Shown in pieces: positions 24,553 to 33,286 of a DNA stretch of 64,000 nt. The DNA is from SGZJ01 sp949372955 (lineage in GTDB: Bacteria > Bacteroidota > Bacteroidia > Flavobacteriales > Flavobacteriaceae). Position 1 is the first letter of the stretch, and each line of letters starts with the position of its first letter. The position numbers were made by a program, and so were the translations under genes. The stretch covers positions 160,223-224,222 of the forward strand of contig CASIAX010000001.1 of NCBI GenBank assembly GCA_949372955.1, given 5' to 3'. Below the pieces are notes generated by a model. It saw only the letters and a list, made by a program, of their open reading frames with translations, was not told the origin of the DNA and searched no databases.

Positions 24553-25932
24553 ATGAAAGCTAAAGCCTTAACATCAAAGGGTACAAGAGATTTTAACTCT
24601 GTTCAAGTATTCAAAAGAGATTATATAACTAATACAATAAAATCTAGTTTTAATAAGTTTGGCTTTTCACCAATTGAAACTCCAAGTTTTGAAAATACAG
24701 AAACTTTACTAGGAAAATATGGAGATGAAGGGGACAGGCTTATTTTTAAAATTTTAAAATCAGGAAATTTTAAAAAAAATATTACAGATACAACGCTATT
24801 ATCTGATGATCTAAACCTTATTTCTTCTACTATTTCAGACAAGGCACTTAGATATGATCTGACAATACCATTTGCTAGATATATAGTTCAAAATCAAAAC
24901 GAAATTAATTTACCCTTCAAAAGATATCAAATACAATTGGTTTGGAGAGCTGATAGACCTCAAAAAGGAAGGTTTAGAGAGTTTCTTCAATGTGATGCAG
25001 ATGTTATTGGTTCAAAATCTTTACTCCAGGAAGTTGATTTTATTCATTTATTTTCTGATGTTTTTAAAAACTTAAGTATTCCTAATTGTAAAATCAGAAT
25101 TAATCATAGAAAAATATTAATAGGCTTATCTGAAATTTTAAATTTAGAAAATAAACTTGTTGAGTTAACTGTGGTTTTAGACAAGATTGATAAAATCGGG
25201 ATAGTTAAAGTTGTAGATCAATTTATAGAATTAGGATTGGATGAGCCTTTAAGACCTTTTTTAATCAAGTATTTGTCTATCGATGGTGATTTCGATTCTA
25301 GATTAAACTCTCTTAAAACATTATTTAAATCTAGCAAGGTTGGTTTAGAAGGAGTTGAGGATTTATCTATTATTAATAAGCTTGTAATTGTAGATGACCT
25401 AAACACTACGAAGTTAGTGTTAGATACTTCTTTAGCAAGGGGTTTGAGTTATTATACAGGAACTATATTTGAAGTAAATGCAAGTGACGATATAGATATT
25501 GGTTCCATAGCTGCAGGTGGAAGATATGATGATTTAACTTCTCTTTTTGGTCTTAATGATGTTAGTGGAATAGGAATAAGTTTTGGCCTAGATAGAATTT
25601 ATATTGTAATGGATTCCATGAATCTATTTCCGGAATTTAATATATCAAATACTAAAGTTCTTTTCACAAATTTAAACTCTAAATACACAAGGTATATTAT
25701 AGAGGCTGTTAGTTGTTTAAGAGCTAATAATATTAACTCTGATTTTTACCCCGATATTAGTAGTTTGAAAAAGCAACTAAAATATGCTAATAACATACTG
25801 GTTCCCTATGTAATTATAGTTGAAGAAAATGAATATGAATCATCATCATTTTGTTTAAAAAACATGAAAGATGGTACGCAGAAATTAGTCTCTATTAAGG
25901 AAATTGTTGAAATTCTAAATAATAATAAATAA
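24553..25932 (+). CDS. hisS: Histidyl-tRNA synthetase
   Basis: 459 residues, class II synthetase. KGTRDFNSVQ opens the protein; motif 2 region YQIQLVWRADRPQKGRFREF (about residue 122), the histidine-binding LARGLSYYTGTIFEV (about 294) and the motif 3 GIGISFGLDRI (about 335) are clear. The C-terminal anticodon-binding domain covers about 365-459. It charges tRNA-His, whose gene is 22 kb downstream at 48291. Confidence 0.96.
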   Translation: MKAKALTSKGTRDFNSVQVFKRDYITNTIKSSFNKFGFSPIETPSFENTETLLGKYGDEGDRLIFKILKSGNFKKNITDTTLLSDDLNLISSTISDKALRYDLTIPFARYIVQNQNEINLPFKRYQIQLVWRADRPQKGRFREFLQCDADVIGSKSLLQEVDFIHLFSDVFKNLSIPNCKIRINHRKILIGLSEILNLENKLVELTVVLDKIDKIGIVKVVDQFIELGLDEPLRPFLIKYLSIDGDFDSRLNSLKTLFKSSKVGLEGVEDLSIINKLVIVDDLNTTKLVLDTSLARGLSYYTGTIFEVNASDDIDIGSIAAGGRYDDLTSLFGLNDVSGIGISFGLDRIYIVMDSMNLFPEFNISNTKVLFTNLNSKYTRYIIEAVSCLRANNINSDFYPDISSLKKQLKYANNILVPYVIIVEENEYESSSFCLKNMKDGTQKLVSIKEIVEILNNNK

Positions 25933-25944
25933 AGTTTAAAATAG

Positions 25945-26018
25945 TAGCGAGACCGAGAATTGAACTCGGGACCTCCGGGTTATGAATCCGACGCTCTAAC
26001 CATCTGAGCTATCTCGCC
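25945..26018 (-). tRNA. tRNA-Met (CAT), elongator type
   Basis: 74 nt on the minus strand. Acceptor GGCGAGA pairs with TCTCGCT (G1-U72 wobble), D arm GCTC/GAGC, anticodon loop TTCATAA (CAT), T arm CCGAG-TTCAATT-CTCGG, discriminator A; CCA is not encoded. The anticodon stem has an A31-C39 opposition. The G1-U72 pair argues against the initiator. A CAT anticodon can also belong to the lysidine-modified Ile tRNA, but the sequence resembles elongator Met. It has its own canonical promoter. Confidence 0.92.
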
Positions 26019-26032
26019 ATATTAAGGTGGTG

Positions 26033-26062
26033 CAAATATAAAATTAAAATTATATAGAACAA
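26033..26062 (-). promoter_or_regulatory. Promoter of tRNA-Met (TTG-N19-TATATTTG)
   Basis: On the minus strand TTG (26062-26060) and TATATTTG (26040-26033) are separated by exactly 19 bp, 14 bp upstream of the tRNA 5' end. Confidence 0.7.
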
Positions 26063-26142
26063 TAATTGTTTGGTTAATATTTATTTTTTTTTATTATAAA
26101 ACTTCACATTTAATGTATATATTGCTTGTTAATATTATATAA

Positions 26143-26529
26143 ATGAGCGATAAAATAAAATACGAAATTGAGTTTCCAATTCAAGCATCGGAAAAACTCC
26201 TTTTTCAGTATATATCATCTCCTTCTGGTCTTTCTGAATGGTTTGCGGATAATGTGAATATTAGAGGTGATGTTTTTATTTTTATTTGGGATGGAGCAGA
26301 GGAAAGTGCTAAGCTTTTAAGTAAAAAAAATAATGAAAAAGTCCGCTTTAAATGGCTTGAAGATGACCAGTCCAATTCTTTTTTTGAATTTAGAATTCAA
26401 TTTGATGATATCACTAAAGATGTTTCCTTAATAGTTACTGATTTTTCTGATGAAGACGAAATGGAAGAGTCTAAAATGTTATGGGCTAATCAAATTTCAG
26501 ACTTAAAGAAAATATTAGGTTCTTCATAG
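26143..26529 (+). CDS. START-like domain protein
   Basis: 128 residues. The pattern (YEIEFPIQASEKLLFQYISSPSGLSEWFADNV, then FIWDGAEESAKLL and VRFKWLED) is the Bacteroidota START-like family, related to the AHSA1/SRPBCC helix-grip fold. Ligand and role unknown; cytoplasmic. It precedes the class IV aminotransferase homologue by 7 bp, an arrangement I recall as common in Flavobacteriaceae. Confidence 0.82.
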   Translation: MSDKIKYEIEFPIQASEKLLFQYISSPSGLSEWFADNVNIRGDVFIFIWDGAEESAKLLSKKNNEKVRFKWLEDDQSNSFFEFRIQFDDITKDVSLIVTDFSDEDEMEESKMLWANQISDLKKILGSS

Positions 26530-26536
26530 TAAGTTT

Positions 26537-27370
26537 ATGGTAAACATTAATGGACAAATACTCCCTAATGACGACGCTTTAATATCTTTGTTTAATAGTA
26601 GTCTTATTTCTGGTGACTTTATTTTTGAAAATATAATTTTAAACAAAGAAAGAGTTCTTTTTTTTGAGGATCATTATTTCAACCTCCTTTCTTCAATGAG
26701 GATTTTAAAAATGAAAATCCCCATGTCTTTCACTCCTGAGTACTTAGAAAAGCAACTAACAGATTTATACACTACATCAGGATTTGTTTCGGAAAATAAA
26801 TTAATGAAAGTTTTAATTTGTAATCCCGAATTAGCCAATGAAAATAGTAATTCAGTTAAGTTTTATATTTACTCTATGGGAGATTTGAATTATCTAGATG
26901 ATAGTGCTATACAATATAATCTAGATGTTTTTAAAGACTATTTCAAAAACACAGGTTTGTTGTCTAATATTAGTGCAAATAATCAACTAATTAATAAGAT
27001 TGGCCTAAGGTATTGTAAAGAAAATGATTTTAAAGATTGCATAGTTTTAAACAATTCTAAAGTTGTTTCAGAAACTTTGAATGGTAATGTTTTTGCTATA
27101 ATTGAAAATAAAATTTTTACACCCCCTTTAAAAGATGGTTGTAGTAATAATGTTATGAGATCTAAAATAATTGAACTTATTAATAATAATATTGATGGAT
27201 ATACAGTTTTAGAAGAGTCTTTATCAGTTTTTGATATTCAAAAATCTGACGAATTATTTGTTATCAATATTGATTTTGGCATTAAGTCTGTTAACAGCTT
27301 CAGAAAAAAAATATTTTCTAGTAGTATAACTGAAATTATAAAAAAGAGACTCAACTCACTAATTGTGTAA
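26537..27370 (+). CDS. Class IV aminotransferase homologue lacking the catalytic Lys
   Basis: 277 residues. The fold type IV layout is recognisable: NSSLISGDFIFENIIL (about residue 20), LFFEDHYFNLLSSM (about 41), and VVSETLNGNVFAI (about 176) with the pyridine-contacting Glu179. In family members (BCAT, D-Ala aminotransferase, PabC) the PLP lysine lies about 33 residues before this Glu. Here that stretch reads LLSNISANNQLINKIG, with Ser146 where Lys is expected. It may be a pseudo-enzyme, or use another residue. The 3' end overlaps yqgE by 12 bp, convergent. Confidence 0.82.
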   Translation: MVNINGQILPNDDALISLFNSSLISGDFIFENIILNKERVLFFEDHYFNLLSSMRILKMKIPMSFTPEYLEKQLTDLYTTSGFVSENKLMKVLICNPELANENSNSVKFYIYSMGDLNYLDDSAIQYNLDVFKDYFKNTGLLSNISANNQLINKIGLRYCKENDFKDCIVLNNSKVVSETLNGNVFAIIENKIFTPPLKDGCSNNVMRSKIIELINNNIDGYTVLEESLSVFDIQKSDELFVINIDFGIKSVNSFRKKIFSSSITEIIKKRLNSLIV

Positions 27371-27913
27371 ATGGTCTTTAGGAGTGTTAGACCAAAGAGA
27401 ATATTCACCCCCAAGCTCTATCATTTTTGACTTCCAAAATGAGTTCATATTAGAAAAAATCTCTTTATTACTTGTTTCTTTGCATTTTATCCAGTTTTCA
27501 TTTTTCATTTCATCTATTAGTTGTTTGGCTGACCAACCGGTATAGCCTAAACAAAACTTAATATTCTCACTGTTTATTTTCTTTGAATTAATTAATTCTA
27601 TTACGCTGTTAAAATCACCACTCCAGTACAGATTTTCACGCAGTTTTATGCTGTTTGGTATTAATTGATTATTGTTGTGAATAAAATATAAATTGTCTTT
27701 GTTTACTGGTCCTCCATCGTACACATCAAAATGTGATTTAATTTCTGGCACTACGTCTTGTAAATTATAATTTAACTTTTTATTGATTATTAAACCTACG
27801 ACTTCGTTTTCAATAGAGCTAGATGTAATAATAATTGATGATCTGTTAAACTGATTATCATTGATTATACTAGGGTCAGCTATTAGTATGTCTCCTTTTT
27901 TTAAATTTGTCAT
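27359..27913 (-). CDS. YqgE/AlgH family protein (UPF0301)
   Basis: 184 residues: KKGDILIADPSIINDNQFNRSSI at the start, VYDGGPVNKDNLYFIH (about residue 65) and CLGYTGWSAKQLIDEM (about 120) are family signatures. Function is not well established; members are cytoplasmic and widespread. Its ATG overlaps the fmt stop by one base (TAATG), so it is translated with fmt. Confidence 0.92.
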   Translation of the reverse strand: MTNLKKGDILIADPSIINDNQFNRSSIIITSSSIENEVVGLIINKKLNYNLQDVVPEIKSHFDVYDGGPVNKDNLYFIHNNNQLIPNSIKLRENLYWSGDFNSVIELINSKKINSENIKFCLGYTGWSAKQLIDEMKNENWIKCKETSNKEIFSNMNSFWKSKMIELGGEYSLWSNTPKDHLHN

Positions 27914-28863
27914 TATGAAATAAATCTAGAGTTTACATTAAACTTAAATCCATTTATTAAATCTGAAATTCTCATTCTTTTTTTACCTTGAATTTTTAAT
28001 TCTAAAGGAATTATAAATCCGTCTTTAGTTGCTACTTTAATTTGTTTTTTTTCTATAATAATTTCCCCAAATTTTAAATCATGAGGTACTATTTCTATAG
28101 AAGAACTATAAAAAATAACTTTTAAATTTTGATTAAAATGATTCAAAGTGCTTGTAGCACCAGGATAAGGACTAAGACCTCTTATTTTATTATATATATT
28201 TATTGAATTACTAGTCCAGTTTAATGTACAGTTTTCCTTTGTGAGTTTATTTGCAGAGCTTGGCTCAGATAATTCTATCTGAGGTTTTAATATAATGTCA
28301 TTCGAAATAATTATCCCAATTGTATTGATAACTAAAGTTGCTCCTATTTTTTTTAATTTATTGTATAAATCTCCTGCATTTTCATGTTTATCTATTTCAA
28401 CTTCACTTTGATCTATTATATCTCCTGTATCAATATTTTCATTAATAAAAAATGTAGATACACCTGTTTTAGTCTCTCCGTTAATAATAGCCCAATTTAT
28501 AGGTGCAGCTCCTCGGTAATTGGGTAGGAGAGAGGCGTGAAGATTAATTGTACCTAATTTAGGGATACTCCAAATAGATTTTGGCAGCATTCTAAATGCT
28601 ACGACTACATACATGTCGCAATTTAATTTAATTAACTCTTCTTCGAAGGAAATACTTTTTAGGTTAACAGGTTGAAGAGTTTTTAATTGATTTTTTTTTG
28701 CATAGATTTTAACTGCAGATTCTCTAATTTTTAAGCCTCTACCAGCTGGTTTGTCTTGAGAGGTAACCACTGCACCTACATTATAATGATCCTTAATTAG
28801 ATCTAATGTTTCCACAGCAAAATCAGTAGTTCCAAAAAAAGCAATTTTAAAAGTTTTTAACAT
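27913..28863 (-). CDS. fmt: Methionyl-tRNA formyltransferase
   Basis: 316 residues. IAFFGTTDFAVETL at the start, then SLLPNYRGAAPINWAIINGETKTGVSTFFI (about residue 110) holds the formyl-THF site with the catalytic Asn and His nearby (INLHASLLPNY), and GDIIDQ follows. The C-terminal domain (about 205-316) binds tRNA. It formylates Met-tRNAi for initiation. Tightly packed: the start overlaps the upstream ATPase gene by 7 bp and the stop overlaps yqgE. Confidence 0.95.
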   Translation of the reverse strand: MLKTFKIAFFGTTDFAVETLDLIKDHYNVGAVVTSQDKPAGRGLKIRESAVKIYAKKNQLKTLQPVNLKSISFEEELIKLNCDMYVVVAFRMLPKSIWSIPKLGTINLHASLLPNYRGAAPINWAIINGETKTGVSTFFINENIDTGDIIDQSEVEIDKHENAGDLYNKLKKIGATLVINTIGIIISNDIILKPQIELSEPSSANKLTKENCTLNWTSNSINIYNKIRGLSPYPGATSTLNHFNQNLKVIFYSSSIEIVPHDLKFGEIIIEKKQIKVATKDGFIIPLELKIQGKKRMRISDLINGFKFNVNSRFIS

Positions 28864-29405
28864 AACTTGTTATTTTCTATAAACTGTAGTATAAAATCCA
28901 TTCTATCATTAATAGAAGCTTTTGGGATTTCAATCACTATATAATTAAGTTTTGTGTATGTTTTGTAAAGGCATTTGTCAATTTCTACTAGCTCTTGAAA
29001 GTTTTCATATCTTTCTTTATCATTGATAAATATTTCTTCCCAAGGTCTTAACATAAATACGATATCATATCTATAATCTTTACAGGCATTTAAAAATTTT
29101 TCTTCATATTTTGTTTTCTTAAAATTTAAATAAGCTAAAATATCAGGTATACCTCTGTCAAAAAACACATGGTCAACTTTCGTTATTTTTGATTCTAAGT
29201 ATTGGCTAATTCTTGAGTCAAGTAATAATTCACTAAAAAGTAGTGGTTTACTCAAAAACAATTGGTCAATTCCTTTTTTCTTATAAGATAAAGTTATTTC
29301 CCTAGACTTTTCTTCAAAACAAGTACAGCCTTTACTAACTAGTTTGTTTATTAATGCGGTTTTACCTGTGCCAGGGCCTCCTGTAATTAGGATTTTTTTT
29401 GACAT
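28857..29405 (-). CDS. AAA_28-type P-loop ATPase/kinase
   Basis: 182 residues. ITGGPGTGKTALINKL (Walker A, about residue 7), VFFDRGIPDILAYL (about 81, catalytic Asp-Arg) and MLRPWEEIFINDKERYENFQELVEI (about 118) are typical of the NadR-C/AAA_28 nucleotide-kinase-like family. The substrate is not known. First gene of the ATPase-fmt-yqgE run. Confidence 0.85.
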   Translation of the reverse strand: MSKKILITGGPGTGKTALINKLVSKGCTCFEEKSREITLSYKKKGIDQLFLSKPLLFSELLLDSRISQYLESKITKVDHVFFDRGIPDILAYLNFKKTKYEEKFLNACKDYRYDIVFMLRPWEEIFINDKERYENFQELVEIDKCLYKTYTKLNYIVIEIPKASINDRMDFILQFIENNKLC

Positions 29406-29501
29406 ACTTAATTTATTATTTAGTAAAAATCGTGATTAATAAGTAATATAAAAAATATTAATTACCACTATATTTAAATAATTACTTAATTTTACTTTCA
29501 T

Positions 29502-29786
29502 ATGAGTAAATCTGACGAATTTTATAATAAATTACAACTACAATTAGGCTCTACAAATACCTGGCCTGATTTTTATCTTTACAAGTTTATAATTAAGTCT
29601 GAATCGGATAATCTCAAACTAATCAAAGTTATCTTTAAAGATTTAAAACCTCAGATAAATATCAAGTCTTCAAAAAATAATAAATATTCAAGTATTTCTA
29701 TAAAAGTTTTTATGAAATCTCCGTTAGATATTATTGATATATATAAAGAAGTTGGTGAAAAAATACCAGAAGTAATATCCTTATAA
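29502..29786 (+). CDS. DUF493 family protein
   Basis: 94 residues. The segment NTWPDFYLYKFIIKSES followed by KYSSISIKVFMKSPLDIIDIYKEV matches the YbeD-like DUF493 family, a small ACT-like ferredoxin fold of unknown function. It opens the DUF493-DUF4290-murA run that, as I recall, is conserved in Flavobacteriia. Confidence 0.82.
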   Translation: MSKSDEFYNKLQLQLGSTNTWPDFYLYKFIIKSESDNLKLIKVIFKDLKPQINIKSSKNNKYSSISIKVFMKSPLDIIDIYKEVGEKIPEVISL

Positions 29787-29864
29787 AGTTACGGTAATTG
29801 ATTTTTTTTTGTATTTTGCTGGTTAATAATACTTCACTAGTAACATAATTTAATTTATATAATT

Positions 29865-30497
29865 TTGATCGATAACATAGAGTACAATACTGAAAGAGAG
29901 TTTTTAATAATTCCTGAATATGGTAGACATGTACAGAAAATGATTAACCATGCTACTTCCAGAGAAACAAAAGAGGAAAGGAATAAATTAGCTAAAGCTA
30001 TTATTTCTGTTATGGGTAACATGCAGCCACATCTTAGAGATGTCGCTGATTTTCAGCATAAATTATGGGATCAATTATTTATTATGTCAGACTTCAAATT
30101 AGATGCAGAGTCTCCCTATGATAAACCATCCAGAGAAGTTCTGGAAGCAAGACCATCTCCTCTAGCTTATCCTCAAAATTTTCCAAAATATCGTTATTAT
30201 GGAAACAATATCAAAACGATGATAGATGTTGCTATAACATGGGACGAAGGTGAAATGAAAGAAGCATTGATGTATACCATTGCTAACCACATGAAGAAAT
30301 GTTTTTTAAACTGGAATAAAGATACAGTTACTGATGTTGTTATTTTTAACCAATTATTTGAATTGTCTGATGGTAAAATTGATTTACGTAACTCTGATGA
30401 AAAACTTCAAGATTCAGAACTCTTACTAAAAGATAGAAAAAAGTTTCCTGTTAAAAAGCCTTTTAAGAAGAGTAATAAACCAAGAAAAAGATATTAA
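29865..30497 (+). CDS. DUF4290 family protein
   Basis: 210 residues. IEYNTEREFLIIPEYGRHVQKMI at the start and PQNFPKYRYYGNNIKTMID (about residue 105) match DUF4290, restricted to Bacteroidota. TTG at 29865 is taken as start because it gives the family's usual first residues; no nearby ATG does. The C-terminal 20 residues are strongly basic (KKPFKKSNKPRKRY), suggesting nucleic-acid contact. It ends 6 bp before murA. Confidence 0.85.
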   Translation: MIDNIEYNTEREFLIIPEYGRHVQKMINHATSRETKEERNKLAKAIISVMGNMQPHLRDVADFQHKLWDQLFIMSDFKLDAESPYDKPSREVLEARPSPLAYPQNFPKYRYYGNNIKTMIDVAITWDEGEMKEALMYTIANHMKKCFLNWNKDTVTDVVIFNQLFELSDGKIDLRNSDEKLQDSELLLKDRKKFPVKKPFKKSNKPRKRY

Positions 30498-30503
30498 GTT
30501 CTA

Positions 30504-31811
30504 ATGCAATCATTTAAAATAGAAGGTGGACACAAACTTAAAGGAGAGATATTTCCTCAAGGTGCAAAAAATGAAGCACTCCAAATACTTTGTGCTGTTC
30601 TTTTAACAGATAAAAAAGTTAAAATCAATAATATCCCAAATATTATTGATGTAAATAAGCTAATTAGTTTACTAATAAAGCTTGGTGTTAAAGTAAATAA
30701 AATTGACAATAATTCCTATACATTTCAAAGTGATCAAATTGATTTAAGTTATCTTGAATCTGATGAGTTTAAGATTGATGGAAAAGGTTTAAGAGGGTCT
30801 ATTATGATTGTTGGTCCTTTGTTGGCGAGGTTTGGTAAAGGTTATATTCCTAAACCAGGAGGTGATAAAATAGGAAGAAGAAGGTTAGATACTCACTTTG
30901 AAGGACTTATTAAACTAGGTGCTAAATTTAGATATAGAAAAGAGGATAATTTCTATGGAGTTGAATCTGATCAACTACTAGGTGCTTATATTTTATTAGA
31001 TGAAGCTTCAGTTACGGGAACCGCAAATATATTAATGGCTTCAGTTTTAGCAAAAGGAAAAACATCTATTTATAATGCTGCATGTGAGCCTTATATTCAG
31101 CAGTTATGCAAGATGCTAAATAGAATGGGTGCTAAAATTTCTGGAGTTGGATCAAATCTTTTAATCATTGAAGGAGTAAAAACTCTAAATGGAACTGAAC
31201 ATACTATGCTTCCAGATATGGTAGAGATTGGTAGTTGGATTGGTTTAGCTGCTATGACTAAAAGCGATTTGACTATTAAAAATGTTAGTTGGGAAAATTT
31301 AGGCCAAATTCCATTTATCTTTAGAAAACTAGGAATAAATATTCAAAAAAAGAATGATGATATATTTGTTTCAGGCCATGAAAATGGTTACGAAATTCAA
31401 AACTATATTGACGGTTCAATACTAACAATTTCCGATGCACCATGGCCAGGCTTTACACCTGATTTACTAAGTATTATATTAGTAGTAGCTACACAAGCTC
31501 GAGGAAGTGTTCTTATTCATCAAAAAATGTTTGAAAGTAGATTATTTTTTGTTGATAAATTGATTGACATGGGTGCTAAAGTTATTTTATGTGATCCACA
31601 TAGAGCTACAGTCATAGGTCATGACTTTAAATCAATGTTAAAAGCTACTACAATGACATCTCCAGATATAAGAGCAGGAATTTCTTTATTAATAGCAGCT
31701 CTTTCTGCTAAGGGAACATCAACTATTCATAACATAGAGCAAATTGATAGGGGATATGAAAATATTGATGAAAGATTAAGGTCTATAGGAGCTAAAATAG
31801 AAAGGGTTTAA
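30504..31811 (+). CDS. murA: UDP-N-acetylglucosamine 1-carboxyvinyltransferase
   Basis: 435 residues. EPSP-synthase fold with GAKNEALQIL at the start (Lys22/Asn23 site) and SPDIRAGISLLIAAL near the end. It adds enolpyruvate to UDP-GlcNAc, the first committed step of peptidoglycan synthesis. In E. coli the loop carries Cys115 (PGGCxIG), the target of fosfomycin; here the loop is PGGDKIGRRRLDTHF with Asp121, as in other Cys-to-Asp MurA enzymes that resist fosfomycin. The stop overlaps the convergent amidohydrolase gene by 4 bp. Confidence 0.95.
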   Translation: MQSFKIEGGHKLKGEIFPQGAKNEALQILCAVLLTDKKVKINNIPNIIDVNKLISLLIKLGVKVNKIDNNSYTFQSDQIDLSYLESDEFKIDGKGLRGSIMIVGPLLARFGKGYIPKPGGDKIGRRRLDTHFEGLIKLGAKFRYRKEDNFYGVESDQLLGAYILLDEASVTGTANILMASVLAKGKTSIYNAACEPYIQQLCKMLNRMGAKISGVGSNLLIIEGVKTLNGTEHTMLPDMVEIGSWIGLAAMTKSDLTIKNVSWENLGQIPFIFRKLGINIQKKNDDIFVSGHENGYEIQNYIDGSILTISDAPWPGFTPDLLSIILVVATQARGSVLIHQKMFESRLFFVDKLIDMGAKVILCDPHRATVIGHDFKSMLKATTMTSPDIRAGISLLIAALSAKGTSTIHNIEQIDRGYENIDERLRSIGAKIERV

Positions 31812-33244
31812 TTATCATTTACAGGCGGTGGTCCTTCTGGAACCATTGCTTCATATACTTCATCTCCTTTTCTTTCTAAATACTCATTTTTAATATTTTT
31901 TACTAATTCTTTATTTAGGTATAGGTCTGACATAGTCATTGCCATAGCTTTAGAAGCATGTAGCATTCCTTTGTGTCCAATACTCATACCTCCACAAGCT
32001 ACTACAGCCCATGAATGCCATGGTGTTCCTACAGGTGCAGTTGCAACACCTAAATTAATATTAGCAACATTCCAGCTAACATCTCCTACATCAGTGGAAC
32101 CTCCGCCGGGATGTTCTCTTGTATCTAATAATGGTCTAATCTCTGCATCCATACCTACTTGAGGTTTTAAAGTTACCTCTTGAATTTTTTTTGCAAATGT
32201 AATTTCATTATCTGTATATTTAATTGGACCTAGTAGCTCTAAGTTTTTTTGCATAACTGCTCCTCCAGTTCTATTAACTAAAACTTCATAAATTCCTGAA
32301 ATTAGAGATACTTTAAAGTCTACATCTGCTAAAATTGCAGCTCCTTCAGCCATTTCTACAACTCTTTCATAAACTGGATTCATGCCAGACCTTTTAGTGT
32401 CTCTCACTCTCATCCACAGCTTAGAGTAATCCGGCACAACATTAACTACTTGTCCTCCATCTTGTATGTGATAATGCATTCTTACAGTTGGCTGTACATG
32501 CTCTCTGTAGTAATTGACACCAGTTGTGTATAGTTCTAATGCATCTGAAGCACTTCTACCGTTCCATGGATCCATAGATGCATGTGCGGCTTGACCGAAC
32601 CACTCAATTTTAAAATCAACCAATGCTAAAGAGCTTTGTACATCTGCAGCAGTTTGTGCAGCAGGATGCCAGCTAATATTAACATCAACATCGTCCCATA
32701 AACCTTCTTTAACCATCCATATTTTGCCAAAGTATTTTTCTTCACTCGGAGTCCCAAAGAACTTAACTGTACCACTTATTTTTCCACTCTCTATTAATTC
32801 TTTTATAGCAATTGCAGCACCCAAACTTCCTGATCCAAATAAATTATGACCACAACCATGTCCAGCTCCTCCATCTACAAGTGGAGATTTTATAGGTTTA
32901 GTTTCTTGAGATATTCCAGGCAAAGCATCAAACTCACCTAAAACACTAATAACTGGCTCTCCTTGTCCGTAAGTGGCAACAAAAGCTGTTGGCATACCTG
33001 CGACACCCATTTCTACGTTAAAACCATTCTCAGAAGCGTAATCGGCTAATAGTTTAGAAGACTCATGCTCGTTAAAAGCAGTTTCAGCAAGGTTCCATAT
33101 TTTATCACTAATGTTAATCAGATTTGAGGAATGCTTTTCAATTGAATTTAAAATATCTTTATTTATTTCTGAAATTTCAGATTGGGAGAAAATTATATTC
33201 ATAGAAAACATGAATAGTAAGGACAGAGTAGTGTGCTTTTTCAT
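31808..33244 (-). CDS. Secreted M20-family amidohydrolase (AbgB-like)
   Basis: 478 residues with a signal peptide (residues 5-20, cut near IFSQS), so periplasmic. The metal-binding motifs of the M20 carboxypeptidase/amidohydrolase family are present: GHGCGHNLFGSGS (about residue 131), TPSEEKYFGK (about 165), HPAAQTAADVQSS (about 195), and GIGHKGMLHA-like SIGHKGMLHASKAMA near the C-terminus. Closest in layout to AbgB, which cleaves p-aminobenzoyl-glutamate; the true substrate may be another amide. Stands alone. Confidence 0.9.
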   Translation of the reverse strand: MKKHTTLSLLFMFSMNIIFSQSEISEINKDILNSIEKHSSNLINISDKIWNLAETAFNEHESSKLLADYASENGFNVEMGVAGMPTAFVATYGQGEPVISVLGEFDALPGISQETKPIKSPLVDGGAGHGCGHNLFGSGSLGAAIAIKELIESGKISGTVKFFGTPSEEKYFGKIWMVKEGLWDDVDVNISWHPAAQTAADVQSSLALVDFKIEWFGQAAHASMDPWNGRSASDALELYTTGVNYYREHVQPTVRMHYHIQDGGQVVNVVPDYSKLWMRVRDTKRSGMNPVYERVVEMAEGAAILADVDFKVSLISGIYEVLVNRTGGAVMQKNLELLGPIKYTDNEITFAKKIQEVTLKPQVGMDAEIRPLLDTREHPGGGSTDVGDVSWNVANINLGVATAPVGTPWHSWAVVACGGMSIGHKGMLHASKAMAMTMSDLYLNKELVKNIKNEYLERKGDEVYEAMVPEGPPPVNDN

Positions 33245-33286
33245 AAAAAAATTGTTTAGATACTAAATATAGAAATTTTTAATAAC

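Noticed and set aside
25945..26018. tRNA-Ile2 (lysidine-modified CAT) or initiator Met
   Set aside because: The 1-72 pair is G-U, not the initiator's mismatch, and the body resembles flavobacterial elongator Met. Ile2 cannot be fully ruled out without comparison.
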